Source of the DNA: an uncultured Clostridia bacterium
GTDB lineage: Bacteria; Bacillota; Clostridia; Oscillospirales; Ruminococcaceae
Assembly (NCBI GenBank): GCA_947625155.1
Contig: CANQNG010000013.1
Location: forward strand, 1-49,388
DNA length: 49,388 nucleotides
Direction of reading: 5' to 3'
The translations under genes and the position numbers were made by a program. How positions within the stretch are numbered: the first letter of the stretch is position 1; each line of letters begins with the position of its first letter. The notes under the pieces were generated by a model. That model searched no databases. It was not told the DNA's origin and worked only from the letters and a program-made list of their open reading frames with translations. Of this stretch, positions 32,862-41,196 are shown one piece after another.

Positions 32862-33536
32862 TCAGTCACCCCTTTCACAGCTTAATTTTGCGGCGAGCTC
32901 CGGCAGGGTATCGCCTGTCCACGCTGCAAGGCGGCAGATCTCTGCCCATTCCGCCGGGGGACAGCTCGCATCCCGCACCCCGGCGACCAGAAATCCGCCC
33001 TTTACTGCCGTCTGCACGCAGTGCAGGGCATCTTCTACGACCAAAGTCTCTTCCGGTGCTGTACCGAGCAGGTCGGCTGCCGCCTGATACATGGCAGGTG
33101 TGGTCTTGCCGCCCGGTACATCCTCCGCTGTGAGAAGGGATCGCAGCCGTTCCAGAATGCCGAGCCGTTTCAGGGCAGCCTCTGCCGAACTCCGGTAGGT
33201 CGCTGTGGCAATGCCATAGGGGATGCCGTGTCCGTCCAGAAAGTCCAGAAACGCTGCCGCACCCGGTTTCAGGGGGATGTATGCCCGGTAATACTCCGCT
33301 GCCATTTCCTCAATGCGCCGGATCACGTCATCCGGCGTACCGCCGATGCCGAATTCCCGGACGAAATAGGCTGCCCATTCCTCCATGCTCATCTTGTTCA
33401 CCTGCTCCGAAAGCCCCTCCGGCAGGGTGAGGTGGTTTTCCTCGAAAAAGCGGATGTCGATCTCATGCCAGATCGGCATAGAGTCCAGCAGCGTACCGTC
33501 CATATCCAGAATAGCGCCCCGGATGCCCCGCAGCAT
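32862..33536 (-). CDS. HAD-superfamily phosphatase (beta-phosphoglucomutase-like)
   Basis: A 224-residue hydrolase with motif I LDMDGTLLDSM (nucleophile and acid aspartates), a helical cap (residues about 20-90), motif II in GIATATYRSSAEAAL, and motif IV EETLVVEDALHCVQTAVKGGF. The layout fits the subfamily of phosphoglycolate phosphatases and phosphoglucomutases. The substrate is unknown. Its start overlaps the tmcAL stop by one base (TGATG), so the genes are coupled. Confidence 0.88.
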   Translation of the reverse strand: MLRGIRGAILDMDGTLLDSMPIWHEIDIRFFEENHLTLPEGLSEQVNKMSMEEWAAYFVREFGIGGTPDDVIRRIEEMAAEYYRAYIPLKPGAAAFLDFLDGHGIPYGIATATYRSSAEAALKRLGILERLRSLLTAEDVPGGKTTPAMYQAAADLLGTAPEETLVVEDALHCVQTAVKGGFLVAGVRDASCPPAEWAEICRLAAWTGDTLPELAAKLSCERGD

Positions 33537-34738
33537 CAGCGCCTGCCCTCCATGACGATGCGTGCCCGGAGATCTTCCTCCGCCGAGGAGACCGTCCCCT
33601 GTGCCAGCCCGTAAACATGCGAAGCCCGTTCTTCGAGCCGGATGAATGCCTCCGCCATGCCGCCCTCATCCCGCAGACGGGACAGCGAGGTGTTGACCGG
33701 CAGCGTACAGCGTTCCTGTATCATGCCCAGCAGCTCCCGTCCTCTGTCATTAAAGGCAAGCACCCGGACGTAAGGCGGTCTTTCCTGCATCAGCTCCCGT
33801 GGGATGCCGAGCAAAGTACTCATGACGATGCGGCGGATACGGGACATGGTGTAGCACCGGGTCTTGACGGCGGCAAGGAATTCCTCGAGGCTGTTGGCAT
33901 TGCGGGCGGCATAGAAGCGGCTCGCAAGCGACTGGTTCATGTCCGGCATCGTGAGCAGCTCCTCCGTGGAGATCGTCCGCAGGCGGTAGAGAGCGACCCG
34001 TTCCAACTGCTGCATGGATGCGATGCGCCCTTCTGCGATACGGTCGCTCAACAGCTTTGCCGCAAAGGGCGGCACGAATTCCGGATAGTTCAGCTCCCCT
34101 TCCAGCACGGACTTGCGCAGGAAGCTGGCACTGGCGAACTGTCCGGCGGGGCGGCTGCTGTCATGCACCACATACCGCCGGGGCACGGTAAATGCTGAAA
34201 ACCGCACGTGCTGCCGCTGCATGGCTTTGCAATATTCTATGGCAAGGATATTGTTGGGGTCGTACATCTTGCTGGCGACTTGATCGCCGTAGCGCTGGCG
34301 GACGGTCTCAAACACGGCTGCCGGGTAGGATTCGCCCTGCTTCATGCGCTCCCGGATGCGTTCGCCGTAGATCGTGGTCGTGGAGACGATCGCTTCCGTC
34401 AGCAGGGAGATCGTCTCGATATCGCCGCTCGCACTGCCGAACGACAGCTCGTCCACCACGCCCAAATTGTGCAGCAGCCAGATCGCCCCCGAAGCGTACA
34501 GCTCCGCAGGAGCGCAGGACTGCGGGGTGGGCAGTTCGACCACAAGGTCTGCCCCTGCCCGCACGGCAAGGCGGGCACGGTCGAATTTACTCAGCAGGGC
34601 GACATCCCCCCGCTGGACGAAATTGCCGCTCAACACGCACACGATATGGGTCGCACCGTTTCTCCGAGTCTCCCGGATATGGTAGACATGCCCATTGTGC
34701 AGGGGATTGTATTCGCAGATGATACCGCTGACTTTCAT
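33536..34738 (-). CDS. tmcAL: tRNA(Met) cytidine acetate ligase
   Basis: A 400-residue nucleotidyltransferase-fold enzyme (YlbM family) that makes N4-acetylcytidine at the wobble position of elongator tRNA-Met using acetate and ATP. The N-terminus has the signature GIICEYNPLHNGHVYHI followed by VLSGNFVQRGDVALL and KFDRARLAVRAGADLVVELP. An acetate kinase gene lies next door, divergently, though this is the usual neighbourhood in Firmicutes rather than proof of linkage. AGGAGA precedes the ATG. Confidence 0.92.
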   Translation of the reverse strand: MKVSGIICEYNPLHNGHVYHIRETRRNGATHIVCVLSGNFVQRGDVALLSKFDRARLAVRAGADLVVELPTPQSCAPAELYASGAIWLLHNLGVVDELSFGSASGDIETISLLTEAIVSTTTIYGERIRERMKQGESYPAAVFETVRQRYGDQVASKMYDPNNILAIEYCKAMQRQHVRFSAFTVPRRYVVHDSSRPAGQFASASFLRKSVLEGELNYPEFVPPFAAKLLSDRIAEGRIASMQQLERVALYRLRTISTEELLTMPDMNQSLASRFYAARNANSLEEFLAAVKTRCYTMSRIRRIVMSTLLGIPRELMQERPPYVRVLAFNDRGRELLGMIQERCTLPVNTSLSRLRDEGGMAEAFIRLEERASHVYGLAQGTVSSAEEDLRARIVMEGRR

Positions 34739-34838
34739 GACTTTCTCTCCTTTTCTGATCTCGCACCGGAAAGCGGCAGTTTCAGCCGGCAGTACACGGG
34801 CGCTTCCTGAAAAAATTGTAACTTTTTTCTAGAAACAC

Positions 34839-34866
34839 TTGATTTTTCTGAAAAAAAGTGTATAAT
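34839..34866 (+). promoter_or_regulatory. Promoter of ackA
   Basis: TTGATT, 16 bp, TATAAT, within an AT-rich stretch. The transcript start would be near 34873, leaving a leader of about 230 bases. Confidence 0.85.
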
Positions 34867-34900
34867 GGTATATGGGTAAACTGTTACTGTTACCGAATCC

Positions 34901-35077
34901 AAGGCACCACCGCACAAAGACCGCCTGACGGCTTTGTACGTCATCTGCTTGCATCTTTTCCGTCATCTTGCACATAAACTCCTTGAAATACACAAAGTAT
35001 TCCTGCGTCGTTTCTGCACAAGCTGACGAAAAATCTGACGGCGCATCTGCCGCACGATCTTTGTGCGGTGTTGCCTT
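34901..35077. repeat. 177-bp inverted-repeat (MITE-like) element in the ackA leader
   Basis: The ends are 20-bp inverted repeats with one mismatch: AAGGCACCACCGCACAAAGA at 34901 and its near complement at 35058-35077. Inside, a second pair of arms is recognisable (ATCTTTTCCGTCATCTTGCAC against GCACAAGCTGACGAAAAATC). Only the central 45 bases are unpaired. No reading frame is present. The form fits a miniature inverted-repeat element, but no target duplication was found. It is transcribed as part of the ackA 5' leader. Confidence 0.6.
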
Positions 35078-35100
35078 AAAACCGAAAGGAACGATAGAAT

Positions 35101-36300
35101 ATGCTGATCTTAGTTGTAAATGCCGGGAGTTCCTCTCTCAAGTACCAGCTTCTGAACATGGACGATGAGAGTGTGCTTGCCAAGGGCAACTGCGACCGTA
35201 TCGGTATCGACGGTCATATCGCCCACAAGACGGCGGACGGCAGGGAATTTGCTGCCGACTGTGATTTTCCGACACACACCGAAGCTTTCATGAAGCTCGT
35301 GGAGGTGCTTACTACCGGAGATGCCGCTGTCATCCAAGACATGAGCGAGATCGCCGCTGTCGGTCACCGTATTGTTCACGGCTCGGAACTGTTCTCCGAA
35401 ACGACCCTTGTCACGGATGAGATCATCGACAAGATCGATGAACTCCGGGAGCTTGCGCCGGTGCATAACCATGCACACGCTCTTGCGCTGCGTGCCTGCA
35501 AGTCCGTGCTCCCTGCCGGCGTACCGCAGGCGGCTGTCTTTGATACGGCTTTCCACCAGACCATGCCGGAAAAGGCTTACATGTATGGTCTGCCCTATGA
35601 GGACTACGAACAGTATCATGTGCGCAAGTACGGCTTCCACGGCACGTCCCACAGATTCGTCTCCGCTGCCCTTGCCAAGGCAATGGGGAAAGACCCGAAG
35701 GATCTCAAGATCGTTTCCTGTCATCTGGGCAACGGTTCGTCTATTACCGCAGTGGACGGCGGCAAGTCCGTTGACACGACCATGGGATTCACGCCGCTGG
35801 ACGGTCTGCTGATGGGGACAAGGACCGGGGCGCTCGACCCTTCTGCCGTGACCTATGTCATGGAGAAACACGGTTTCACGCCGGAGGAGATGTCCGACTA
35901 CATGAACAAGAAGTCCGGTTTCCTCGGTGTTTCCGGTGTCGGCTCGGATAACCGGGACGTTTCCGCCGCTGCCAGCGAGGGCAATGCACGGGCGCAGCTC
36001 ACAAAGGATATGCTCGCCTACCAGATCAAGAAGTACATCGGCGCATTTGCCGCTGCCATGAACGGGCTGGATGCTGTCCTCTTTACGGGCGGTATCGGTG
36101 AAAATGCACCGGATGTCCGTGAGGCTGTCTGCTCCGATATGGATGTACTTGGCATCCAGATCGACACCGTTGCCAATGCCGGCGTTCGGGGCAAGCTGGC
36201 GAAGATCTCCCAGTCGGATTCCAAGGTCGATGTCTGGGTCGTACCCACCAATGAGGAACTGCTGATCGCAAGAGACACGCTGGCACTCATCACAAAGTAA
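35101..36300 (+). CDS. ackA: Acetate kinase
   Basis: A 399-residue enzyme that makes ATP and acetate from acetyl phosphate, the final energy-yielding step of acetate fermentation. The N-terminus is LVVNAGSSSLKYQL; HGTSHRFV, CHLGNGSSITAVDGG and GMGENAPD-like VLFTGGIGENAPDVR are the nucleotide and substrate-binding segments. Full length. GAAAGGAA precedes the ATG by seven bases. No phosphotransacetylase gene is adjacent. Confidence 0.97.
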   Translation: MLILVVNAGSSSLKYQLLNMDDESVLAKGNCDRIGIDGHIAHKTADGREFAADCDFPTHTEAFMKLVEVLTTGDAAVIQDMSEIAAVGHRIVHGSELFSETTLVTDEIIDKIDELRELAPVHNHAHALALRACKSVLPAGVPQAAVFDTAFHQTMPEKAYMYGLPYEDYEQYHVRKYGFHGTSHRFVSAALAKAMGKDPKDLKIVSCHLGNGSSITAVDGGKSVDTTMGFTPLDGLLMGTRTGALDPSAVTYVMEKHGFTPEEMSDYMNKKSGFLGVSGVGSDNRDVSAAASEGNARAQLTKDMLAYQIKKYIGAFAAAMNGLDAVLFTGGIGENAPDVREAVCSDMDVLGIQIDTVANAGVRGKLAKISQSDSKVDVWVVPTNEELLIARDTLALITK

Positions 36301-36308
36301 GAGCTTCG

Positions 36309-36340
36309 GAGGGGGCTTATCAGTCCCCTCTTTTCTATTA
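36309..36340 (+). terminator. Terminator of ackA
   Basis: GAGGGG/CCCCTC stem with a ten-base loop, followed by TTTTCTATTA. Confidence 0.75.
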
Positions 36341-36417
36341 TAACAGACTTTTGGCAGAATTGCAAGCAGAATTTGCAGCGCCTCGCTGCTTTCAAAAAAA
36401 ACTAAAGGGGGAAATGT

Positions 36418-36807
36418 ATGGAGCAGTTAATGGAATATGCCCGCCGGGCAAGGGAACAAGCTTACTGCCCGTATTCGCATTTTGCGGTAGGGGCTGCGCT
36501 GCTGACGGCGGACGGGACGATCTGCACGGGCTGCAATATCGAGAACGCCTCGTATTCTTTGGGGGTGTGTGCGGAACGGACTGCCGTGTTCAAGGCGGTC
36601 TCAGAGGGGAAGCGGAAATTCTCGGCAATTGCCGTCTGCGGTGCGCCCGAAGGGGAAAGCCCGGACAAGCCCTGCATTCCTTGCGGTGCTTGCTTACAGG
36701 TGCTGGCACAGTTCTGCGTGGATGATCTCCCGGTCATCCTCTCGGACGGGGTGCATCCCCTAAAAGAATTTCTCCCGGTGCGCTTTACCATGACAGAACA
36801 GGAGTGA
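36418..36807 (+). CDS. cdd: Cytidine deaminase
   Basis: A 129-residue homotetrameric-type enzyme that turns cytidine and deoxycytidine into uridine and deoxyuridine. The zinc site is clear: CAERTAVF (Cys and catalytic Glu) and PCIPCGACLQ (two Cys). CPYSHFAVGAAL is the nucleoside-binding start. AAAGGGGG lies before the ATG. The next gene begins four bases after its stop. Confidence 0.95.
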   Translation: MEQLMEYARRAREQAYCPYSHFAVGAALLTADGTICTGCNIENASYSLGVCAERTAVFKAVSEGKRKFSAIAVCGAPEGESPDKPCIPCGACLQVLAQFCVDDLPVILSDGVHPLKEFLPVRFTMTEQE

Positions 36808-36811
36808 CCAT

Positions 36812-38083
36812 ATGAAACTGAAATACCAACGATATGTCCGCATCGGGCTGACAGGCTTTGGCATCGTGGCGGCAGGGCTGCTGTTCTTCTTTCTGCTGTT
36901 CCGCTTTGCACAGGTGCAGGCAGCGGTAAGCTCTGTCATGGGCATTGTCACGCCGTTTATTTACGGGGCAGTCATTGCCTATATCCTTGCGCCGCTGTGC
37001 GACCGCATTGAGACCACGCTGATGAAACTGCTCCGCCTGCAAGAGCGAAAGGGCTGGATCGCTGCCATTGCCATTGTCGTTTCACTAGTGCTGCTGATCG
37101 CTGTGATCTGGGTGCTGGTACTGCTGGTCATCCCGCAGGTGTGGGACAGCATCCTCGGCATTGCGGCTGCCGTACCGGATCAGCTCGCTTCTGCCAATAG
37201 CTGGCTGCATCGGCTTTTGCAGCAGTTCCCGGAATTGCAGACCTACTGGGATCAGGCATATCTCTATGTGACGACAGGCACGGACAGCCTGTTGAGCAAG
37301 CCGGACGGCTTAGAGGACTGGCTGAAAAACGATCTGCTCCCCCATGTCGGGACGGTGATGAGCGGTGTGGGAACAGGTGTCGCTGCCTTTGTGAATGCGG
37401 TCAAGAACCTGTTCCTCGGGCTGCTGATCTCCATCTATTTCCTTGCCAGCCGCAAGCAGTTTGCGGCACAGGGGAAAATGCTCCTGAGCGGTATTTTCCG
37501 CCCGCACTGGGCTGATCTTGTGGAGGAAGAATTCCGGTATGCGGACAGGATGTTCAACGGCTTCCTCATGGGCAAGCTGCTGGATTCGGCGATCATCGGA
37601 GCGCTCTGTTTTATCGGAACGACGATCTTAGGCTTTGAGTCCGCTGCCCTGATCAGCGTTGTGATCGGCGTGACGAATATCATCCCGTTTTTTGGTCCGT
37701 TCATCGGGGCAATTCCGTGTTTGCTGCTGCTCTTGCTGGAAGACCCGATGCACGCTTTGTATTTCCTGATCTTCATCATTCTGCTCCAACAGCTAGACGG
37801 AAATCTGATCGGTCCGAAGATCTTGGGCAATTCCACGGGGCTGTCCAGTTTCTGGGTGCTGTTCTCGATCCTGCTGTTTGGCGGACTATGGGGATTTGTG
37901 GGCATGCTTGTCGGTGTGCCGCTGTTTGCGGTCATTTATGATATTATCCGGAAGCTGGTCTTTTACGGTCTGAACAAGCACGAACGGGCGGAAATGATCG
38001 ACACCTACAATGCTGCTTTCCACCCCGCCCCCCTGCCAAAAAAGCCCCGGGAGAAGAAGGAAAAGGGGAAGAAAGCAAAATAA
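36812..38083 (+). CDS. AI-2E family (UPF0118) membrane transporter
   Basis: A 423-residue protein with about eight membrane helices. The family pattern includes TPFIYGAVIAYILAPLCDRIE near the N-terminus, LFLGLLISIYFLASRK in the middle, and the conserved C-terminal block GVTNIIPFFGPFIGAIPCLLLLLLEDP. Family members have been linked to autoinducer-2 export, Na/H exchange or other efflux; the substrate here is unknown. The C-terminus is Lys-rich. It is probably cotranscribed with cdd. Confidence 0.9.
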   Translation: MKLKYQRYVRIGLTGFGIVAAGLLFFFLLFRFAQVQAAVSSVMGIVTPFIYGAVIAYILAPLCDRIETTLMKLLRLQERKGWIAAIAIVVSLVLLIAVIWVLVLLVIPQVWDSILGIAAAVPDQLASANSWLHRLLQQFPELQTYWDQAYLYVTTGTDSLLSKPDGLEDWLKNDLLPHVGTVMSGVGTGVAAFVNAVKNLFLGLLISIYFLASRKQFAAQGKMLLSGIFRPHWADLVEEEFRYADRMFNGFLMGKLLDSAIIGALCFIGTTILGFESAALISVVIGVTNIIPFFGPFIGAIPCLLLLLLEDPMHALYFLIFIILLQQLDGNLIGPKILGNSTGLSSFWVLFSILLFGGLWGFVGMLVGVPLFAVIYDIIRKLVFYGLNKHERAEMIDTYNAAFHPAPLPKKPREKKEKGKKAK

Positions 38084-38119
38084 AACGGCAGTCTGCTGCT
38101 ATTTACCCCCATCCCCCGA

Positions 38120-38150
38120 CCCCCTTCCCCAAGGGGAAGGGGGCTTTTTT
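38120..38150 (+). terminator. Terminator after the AI-2E permease
   Basis: CCCCTTCCCC pairs with GGGGAAGGGG, followed by CTTTTTT. A second GC-rich hairpin follows directly. Confidence 0.9.
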
Positions 38151-38188
38151 GCGGGGGCTTCGCCCCCTGCACCCCCTTTTTCATTATC

Positions 38189-38290
38189 AGTCGGGCAAGC
38201 CGACCTTTGCGGCGTAGCCGCATTGGGAGGCAAATCGGAGCCGGCAGCCTGCCGGTGGGAGGCAAAACGGGTGCAGCGTCACGCTGCTTT
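38189..38290. repeat. Intergenic palindromic cassette, locus E
   Basis: On the plus strand GGCAAGCCGACCTTTG, CGGCGTAGCCG stem-loop, CATTGGGAGGCAAATCGG, CCGGCAGCCTGCCGG, TGGGAGGCAAAACGGG, and the palindrome GCAGCGTCACGCTGC. It ends where the PhoP-box-like array begins. Confidence 0.85.
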
Positions 38291-38327
38291 AACATAGATC
38301 TAACATAAGCTTGCTTACATCTTTACA
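38289..38327 (+). promoter_or_regulatory. PhoP-box-like array upstream of the Na/Pi cotransporter
   Basis: TTAACA (38289), CTAACA (38300), a degenerate TTGCTT (38311) and TTTACA (38322) recur at exact 11-bp intervals. The Gram-positive PhoP box is TT(A/T/C)A(C/T)A repeated every 11 bp. The array lies just upstream of the -10 element of a phosphate transporter gene, where such a site is expected. Confidence 0.6.
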
Positions 38328-38342
38328 TTGTTCTGTTATAAT
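38314..38342 (+). promoter_or_regulatory. Promoter of the Na/Pi cotransporter gene
   Basis: TATAAT at 38337-38342 with a weak -35 (CTTACA, 17 bp upstream) embedded in the PhoP-box-like array, as expected for an activator-dependent promoter. Confidence 0.65.
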
Positions 38343-38421
38343 AAGTATGTGAGAAATTATCAGAATATTTTAAGAATGTTCCTGTAAGATGAGAACAGAA
38401 CACCGGAAAGGCGGTAATCGT

Positions 38422-40212
38422 ATGGATGTAAAGGATGTCGTGCTTGCCTGTATCATGGTCATTGGCGGGCTGGCTTTTTTCCTGTATGGCATGAATGTCA
38501 TGTCCTCCGGACTGGAGAAAATGGCTGGCGGCAAGCTCGAGCAAGCACTGAAAAAGCTCACCGCTTCGCCCTTGATCGCCCTGCTGCTCGGCACGGGTAT
38601 CACCATCGTCCTGCAATCCTCTTCCTCGCTGACGGTCATGCTTGTCGGGCTGGTCAACTGCGGGGTCATGGAAGTCAGTCAGACCGTCTATGTCATCATC
38701 GGGGCAAATATCGGCACGACTTTCACCACGTGGATCCTTTGCCTGATGGGAGTTGACACGGATGGTCCTCTGTGGCTGTCTTTGTTGAACCCCGAATATT
38801 TCTCCCTGCTCTTTGCCCTGATCGGTGCCATTCTCATGATGAGCAAGGGTACGGGCAGAAAAAAAGATACCGGTAATATTCTGGTCGGCTTTGCGGTGCT
38901 GATGTACGGCATGGTGCTGATGAAAGATGCTGTCGGACCGCTGAAAGATTCCCCGGAATTTCAGCAGCTCCTCACACGCTTTGACGACCCGATCCTCGGC
39001 GTTCTGGTGGGTACTGCCGTAACGGGCGTTATCCAGAGTTCTGCCGCTTCTGTCGGCATTCTCCAGACCCTTGCGGAAAGCACGGGAACGATCACGTTCG
39101 GCATGGCGATCCCGATCATCATGGGGCAGAACATCGGCACTTGCGTGACGGCGCTCATTTCCTCGATCGGTGTCAGCAAGAATGCTCGGAAAGTCAGCCT
39201 CATTCACGTTACTTTCAATATCATTGGCACAATTGTACTGCTGACACTGTATGAATTGCTGGATATGACGATCGGGTTTTCCTTTTCAGCATGGCAGATC
39301 GATGCGGTCGGCATTGCCATTGTACACACATTCTTCAATATTGCGACCATGCTTCTCATCATGCCATTCGCAAAACAGCTCGAACAGCTTGTCAACTTCC
39401 TTCTCCGGGACAAAGCCGGCGAAGCTGCGGAAAAGCCCAAAAAGCAGCATACCCTCCTCGACAAGCGCCTGCTGTCCACGCCGTCCGCTGCCCTTGCGGA
39501 ATGTGATGATGCCTCCCGGAGAATGGCACTCCTTGCCAAAGATACCGTGCTGATGAGCATTTCCCTCCTCAAGGAATATGACGAAAAGGTCGAAAAGAAA
39601 GTCTATAAGAATGAGGACAAGCTCGACAGCTATGAGGACAGGATCGGCTCCACGCTGGTACAGCTCAGTACACAGGCGCTTTCGGAGCATGACAGCCAGA
39701 TGTGTTCCCGTGTGCTGCGGGCGATCGGGGACTTTGAACGGCTCGGCGATCATGCCATCAACATTGCCCAGAGTGCCAAGGAGATCCATGATACCGGACA
39801 GCGGTTCTCCGAGGATGCCCAGAAAGAAATGCAGATCCTCACCGATGCCATCCACGAGATCTTGGAAAATACCTATGCCGTCTATCTCTCTCTCGACCAG
39901 AAAGATGCTGCCAACATCGAACCGCTGGAACAGGTCATTGACTACCTGACCAGAGACATCAAGGCGAACCACGTCAAGCGCCTGCAAAAGGGTGTTTGCA
40001 CCATAGAGACCGGCTTTGTACTGGCGGACATCCTGAACAATTACGAACGTGTGTCCGACCACTGCTCCAACATTGCGGTCTCCGTCATTGAGACTTCGCA
40101 CAACATGTTTGACACACACAATTATCTCAACAAGGTGAAATTCGGGAACAAGAACTTCAACGACAACTTTGAACGGTTCTCTGAAAAATATAAGCTGCCC
40201 GGTATGGCATAA
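38422..40212 (+). CDS. Na/Pi cotransporter with a C-terminal PhoU-like domain
   Basis: A 596-residue membrane protein. The N-terminal 330 residues hold the duplicated Na/Pi cotransport repeat with the two QSS motifs (IVLQSSSSLTVML and GVIQSSAASVGIL). Residues from about 365 on form a cytosolic helical PhoU-like domain (DRIGSTLVQLSTQALSEHD, ERLGDHAINIAQSAKEIHD, YERVSDHCSNIAVSVIE), with the E/DxxxD metal-binding pattern. The start is the ATG seven bases behind AAAGGCGG. It imports phosphate driven by sodium; the adjoining PhoP-box-like array suggests induction by phosphate limitation. Confidence 0.93.
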   Translation: MDVKDVVLACIMVIGGLAFFLYGMNVMSSGLEKMAGGKLEQALKKLTASPLIALLLGTGITIVLQSSSSLTVMLVGLVNCGVMEVSQTVYVIIGANIGTTFTTWILCLMGVDTDGPLWLSLLNPEYFSLLFALIGAILMMSKGTGRKKDTGNILVGFAVLMYGMVLMKDAVGPLKDSPEFQQLLTRFDDPILGVLVGTAVTGVIQSSAASVGILQTLAESTGTITFGMAIPIIMGQNIGTCVTALISSIGVSKNARKVSLIHVTFNIIGTIVLLTLYELLDMTIGFSFSAWQIDAVGIAIVHTFFNIATMLLIMPFAKQLEQLVNFLLRDKAGEAAEKPKKQHTLLDKRLLSTPSAALAECDDASRRMALLAKDTVLMSISLLKEYDEKVEKKVYKNEDKLDSYEDRIGSTLVQLSTQALSEHDSQMCSRVLRAIGDFERLGDHAINIAQSAKEIHDTGQRFSEDAQKEMQILTDAIHEILENTYAVYLSLDQKDAANIEPLEQVIDYLTRDIKANHVKRLQKGVCTIETGFVLADILNNYERVSDHCSNIAVSVIETSHNMFDTHNYLNKVKFGNKNFNDNFERFSEKYKLPGMA

Positions 40213-40221
40213 CACCGCAAA

Positions 40222-40256
40222 CAAAAAGGACGCTCCGGAAAGAGCGTCCTTTTTTC
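40222..40256. terminator. Bidirectional terminator between the Na/Pi gene and thrB
   Basis: GGACGCTC/GAGCGTCC flanked by AAAAA on the left and TTTTTT on the right, so it works on both strands. Confidence 0.92.
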
Positions 40257-41142
40257 ATAGCAAAGTACAGCCGGTGTTGTCGATCTTCATCTCCAGCACC
40301 TGCCAGCCTTTCAGCCCGGCATTGTCCAGAGAGAACCGGAGCTTTCCGGCAAAATACGCATTGTCCTCGTCTGCGATCGCCATTATGGTAGGTCCTGCCC
40401 CGGAAATGTATACGGCATATGCCCCGTGTGCGTAGGCAATGTCAAACACCTCCCTTGCCCGTGGGATGAGTGCCATCCGGTAGGGCTGGTGCAGTTTGTC
40501 ATGGACTGCCGTGCGCAGGTTCTCAAATTTTCCGGTCAGGAGAGAGGCGGAGAACAGCGCTGCCCGTGACAGGTTATAGACCGCATCCTTGTGGGAGACT
40601 TCCGTGGGGAGACAGGCTCTTGCCCGTTCGGTCTTCAGCTCGAAGTCCGGGATCATTGCCGCAAAGCGGAGCTTTGTGTAGACTTCCTGCTTCACCCAGT
40701 GTACCCGCCGCCCGTCAAAGACTGCCGTCACGATACCGCCCAGCAGTGCCGGGGCAGTGTTGTCGGGGTGTCCCTCGATCTGTGCCGCAAGGTCAACGAG
40801 ATCGTCCGTATCCAGAGGATCGCCGAGGAGCATATTCGCCCCCACGAGCCCTGCCACGACACATGCCGAACTCGAACCAAGTCCCCGTGTCATGGGGATG
40901 CGGTTCGTCTGCACCAGCCGCAGCCCTTTGAGGGTCTTGCCGCAGACCTGATACAAGTCCTTGGCAGACGTATAGATCAGGTTGCTTTCGTCCGCCGGGA
41001 CGGGGGTATCGTCCGCCGAGGTAATGGCAACGGTGTCGCACTCCTCCATTTCCACGTCATTGTAAAGCTGTAGGGCAAGCCCCAGCGCATCAAAGCCTGC
41101 GCCAAGGTTTGCACTGGTAGCGGGAATTTGCAGTTTGATCAT
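40255..41142 (-). CDS. thrB: Homoserine kinase
   Basis: A 295-residue GHMP-family kinase that phosphorylates homoserine on the way to threonine. N-terminal PATSANLGAGFDALGLAL, the ATP loop PMTRGLGSSSACVVAGLVGAN and the C-terminal SGAGPTIMAI are present. The upstream sequence on the minus strand has AAGGGGATGATACC before the ATG. Threonine synthase and homoserine dehydrogenase genes are not in the window. Confidence 0.94.
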   Translation of the reverse strand: MIKLQIPATSANLGAGFDALGLALQLYNDVEMEECDTVAITSADDTPVPADESNLIYTSAKDLYQVCGKTLKGLRLVQTNRIPMTRGLGSSSACVVAGLVGANMLLGDPLDTDDLVDLAAQIEGHPDNTAPALLGGIVTAVFDGRRVHWVKQEVYTKLRFAAMIPDFELKTERARACLPTEVSHKDAVYNLSRAALFSASLLTGKFENLRTAVHDKLHQPYRMALIPRAREVFDIAYAHGAYAVYISGAGPTIMAIADEDNAYFAGKLRFSLDNAGLKGWQVLEMKIDNTGCTLL

Positions 41143-41196
41143 GGTATCATCCCCTTTTTGACAGGATATTCCGGCAAGCCGGAGCGGGTGACACGA

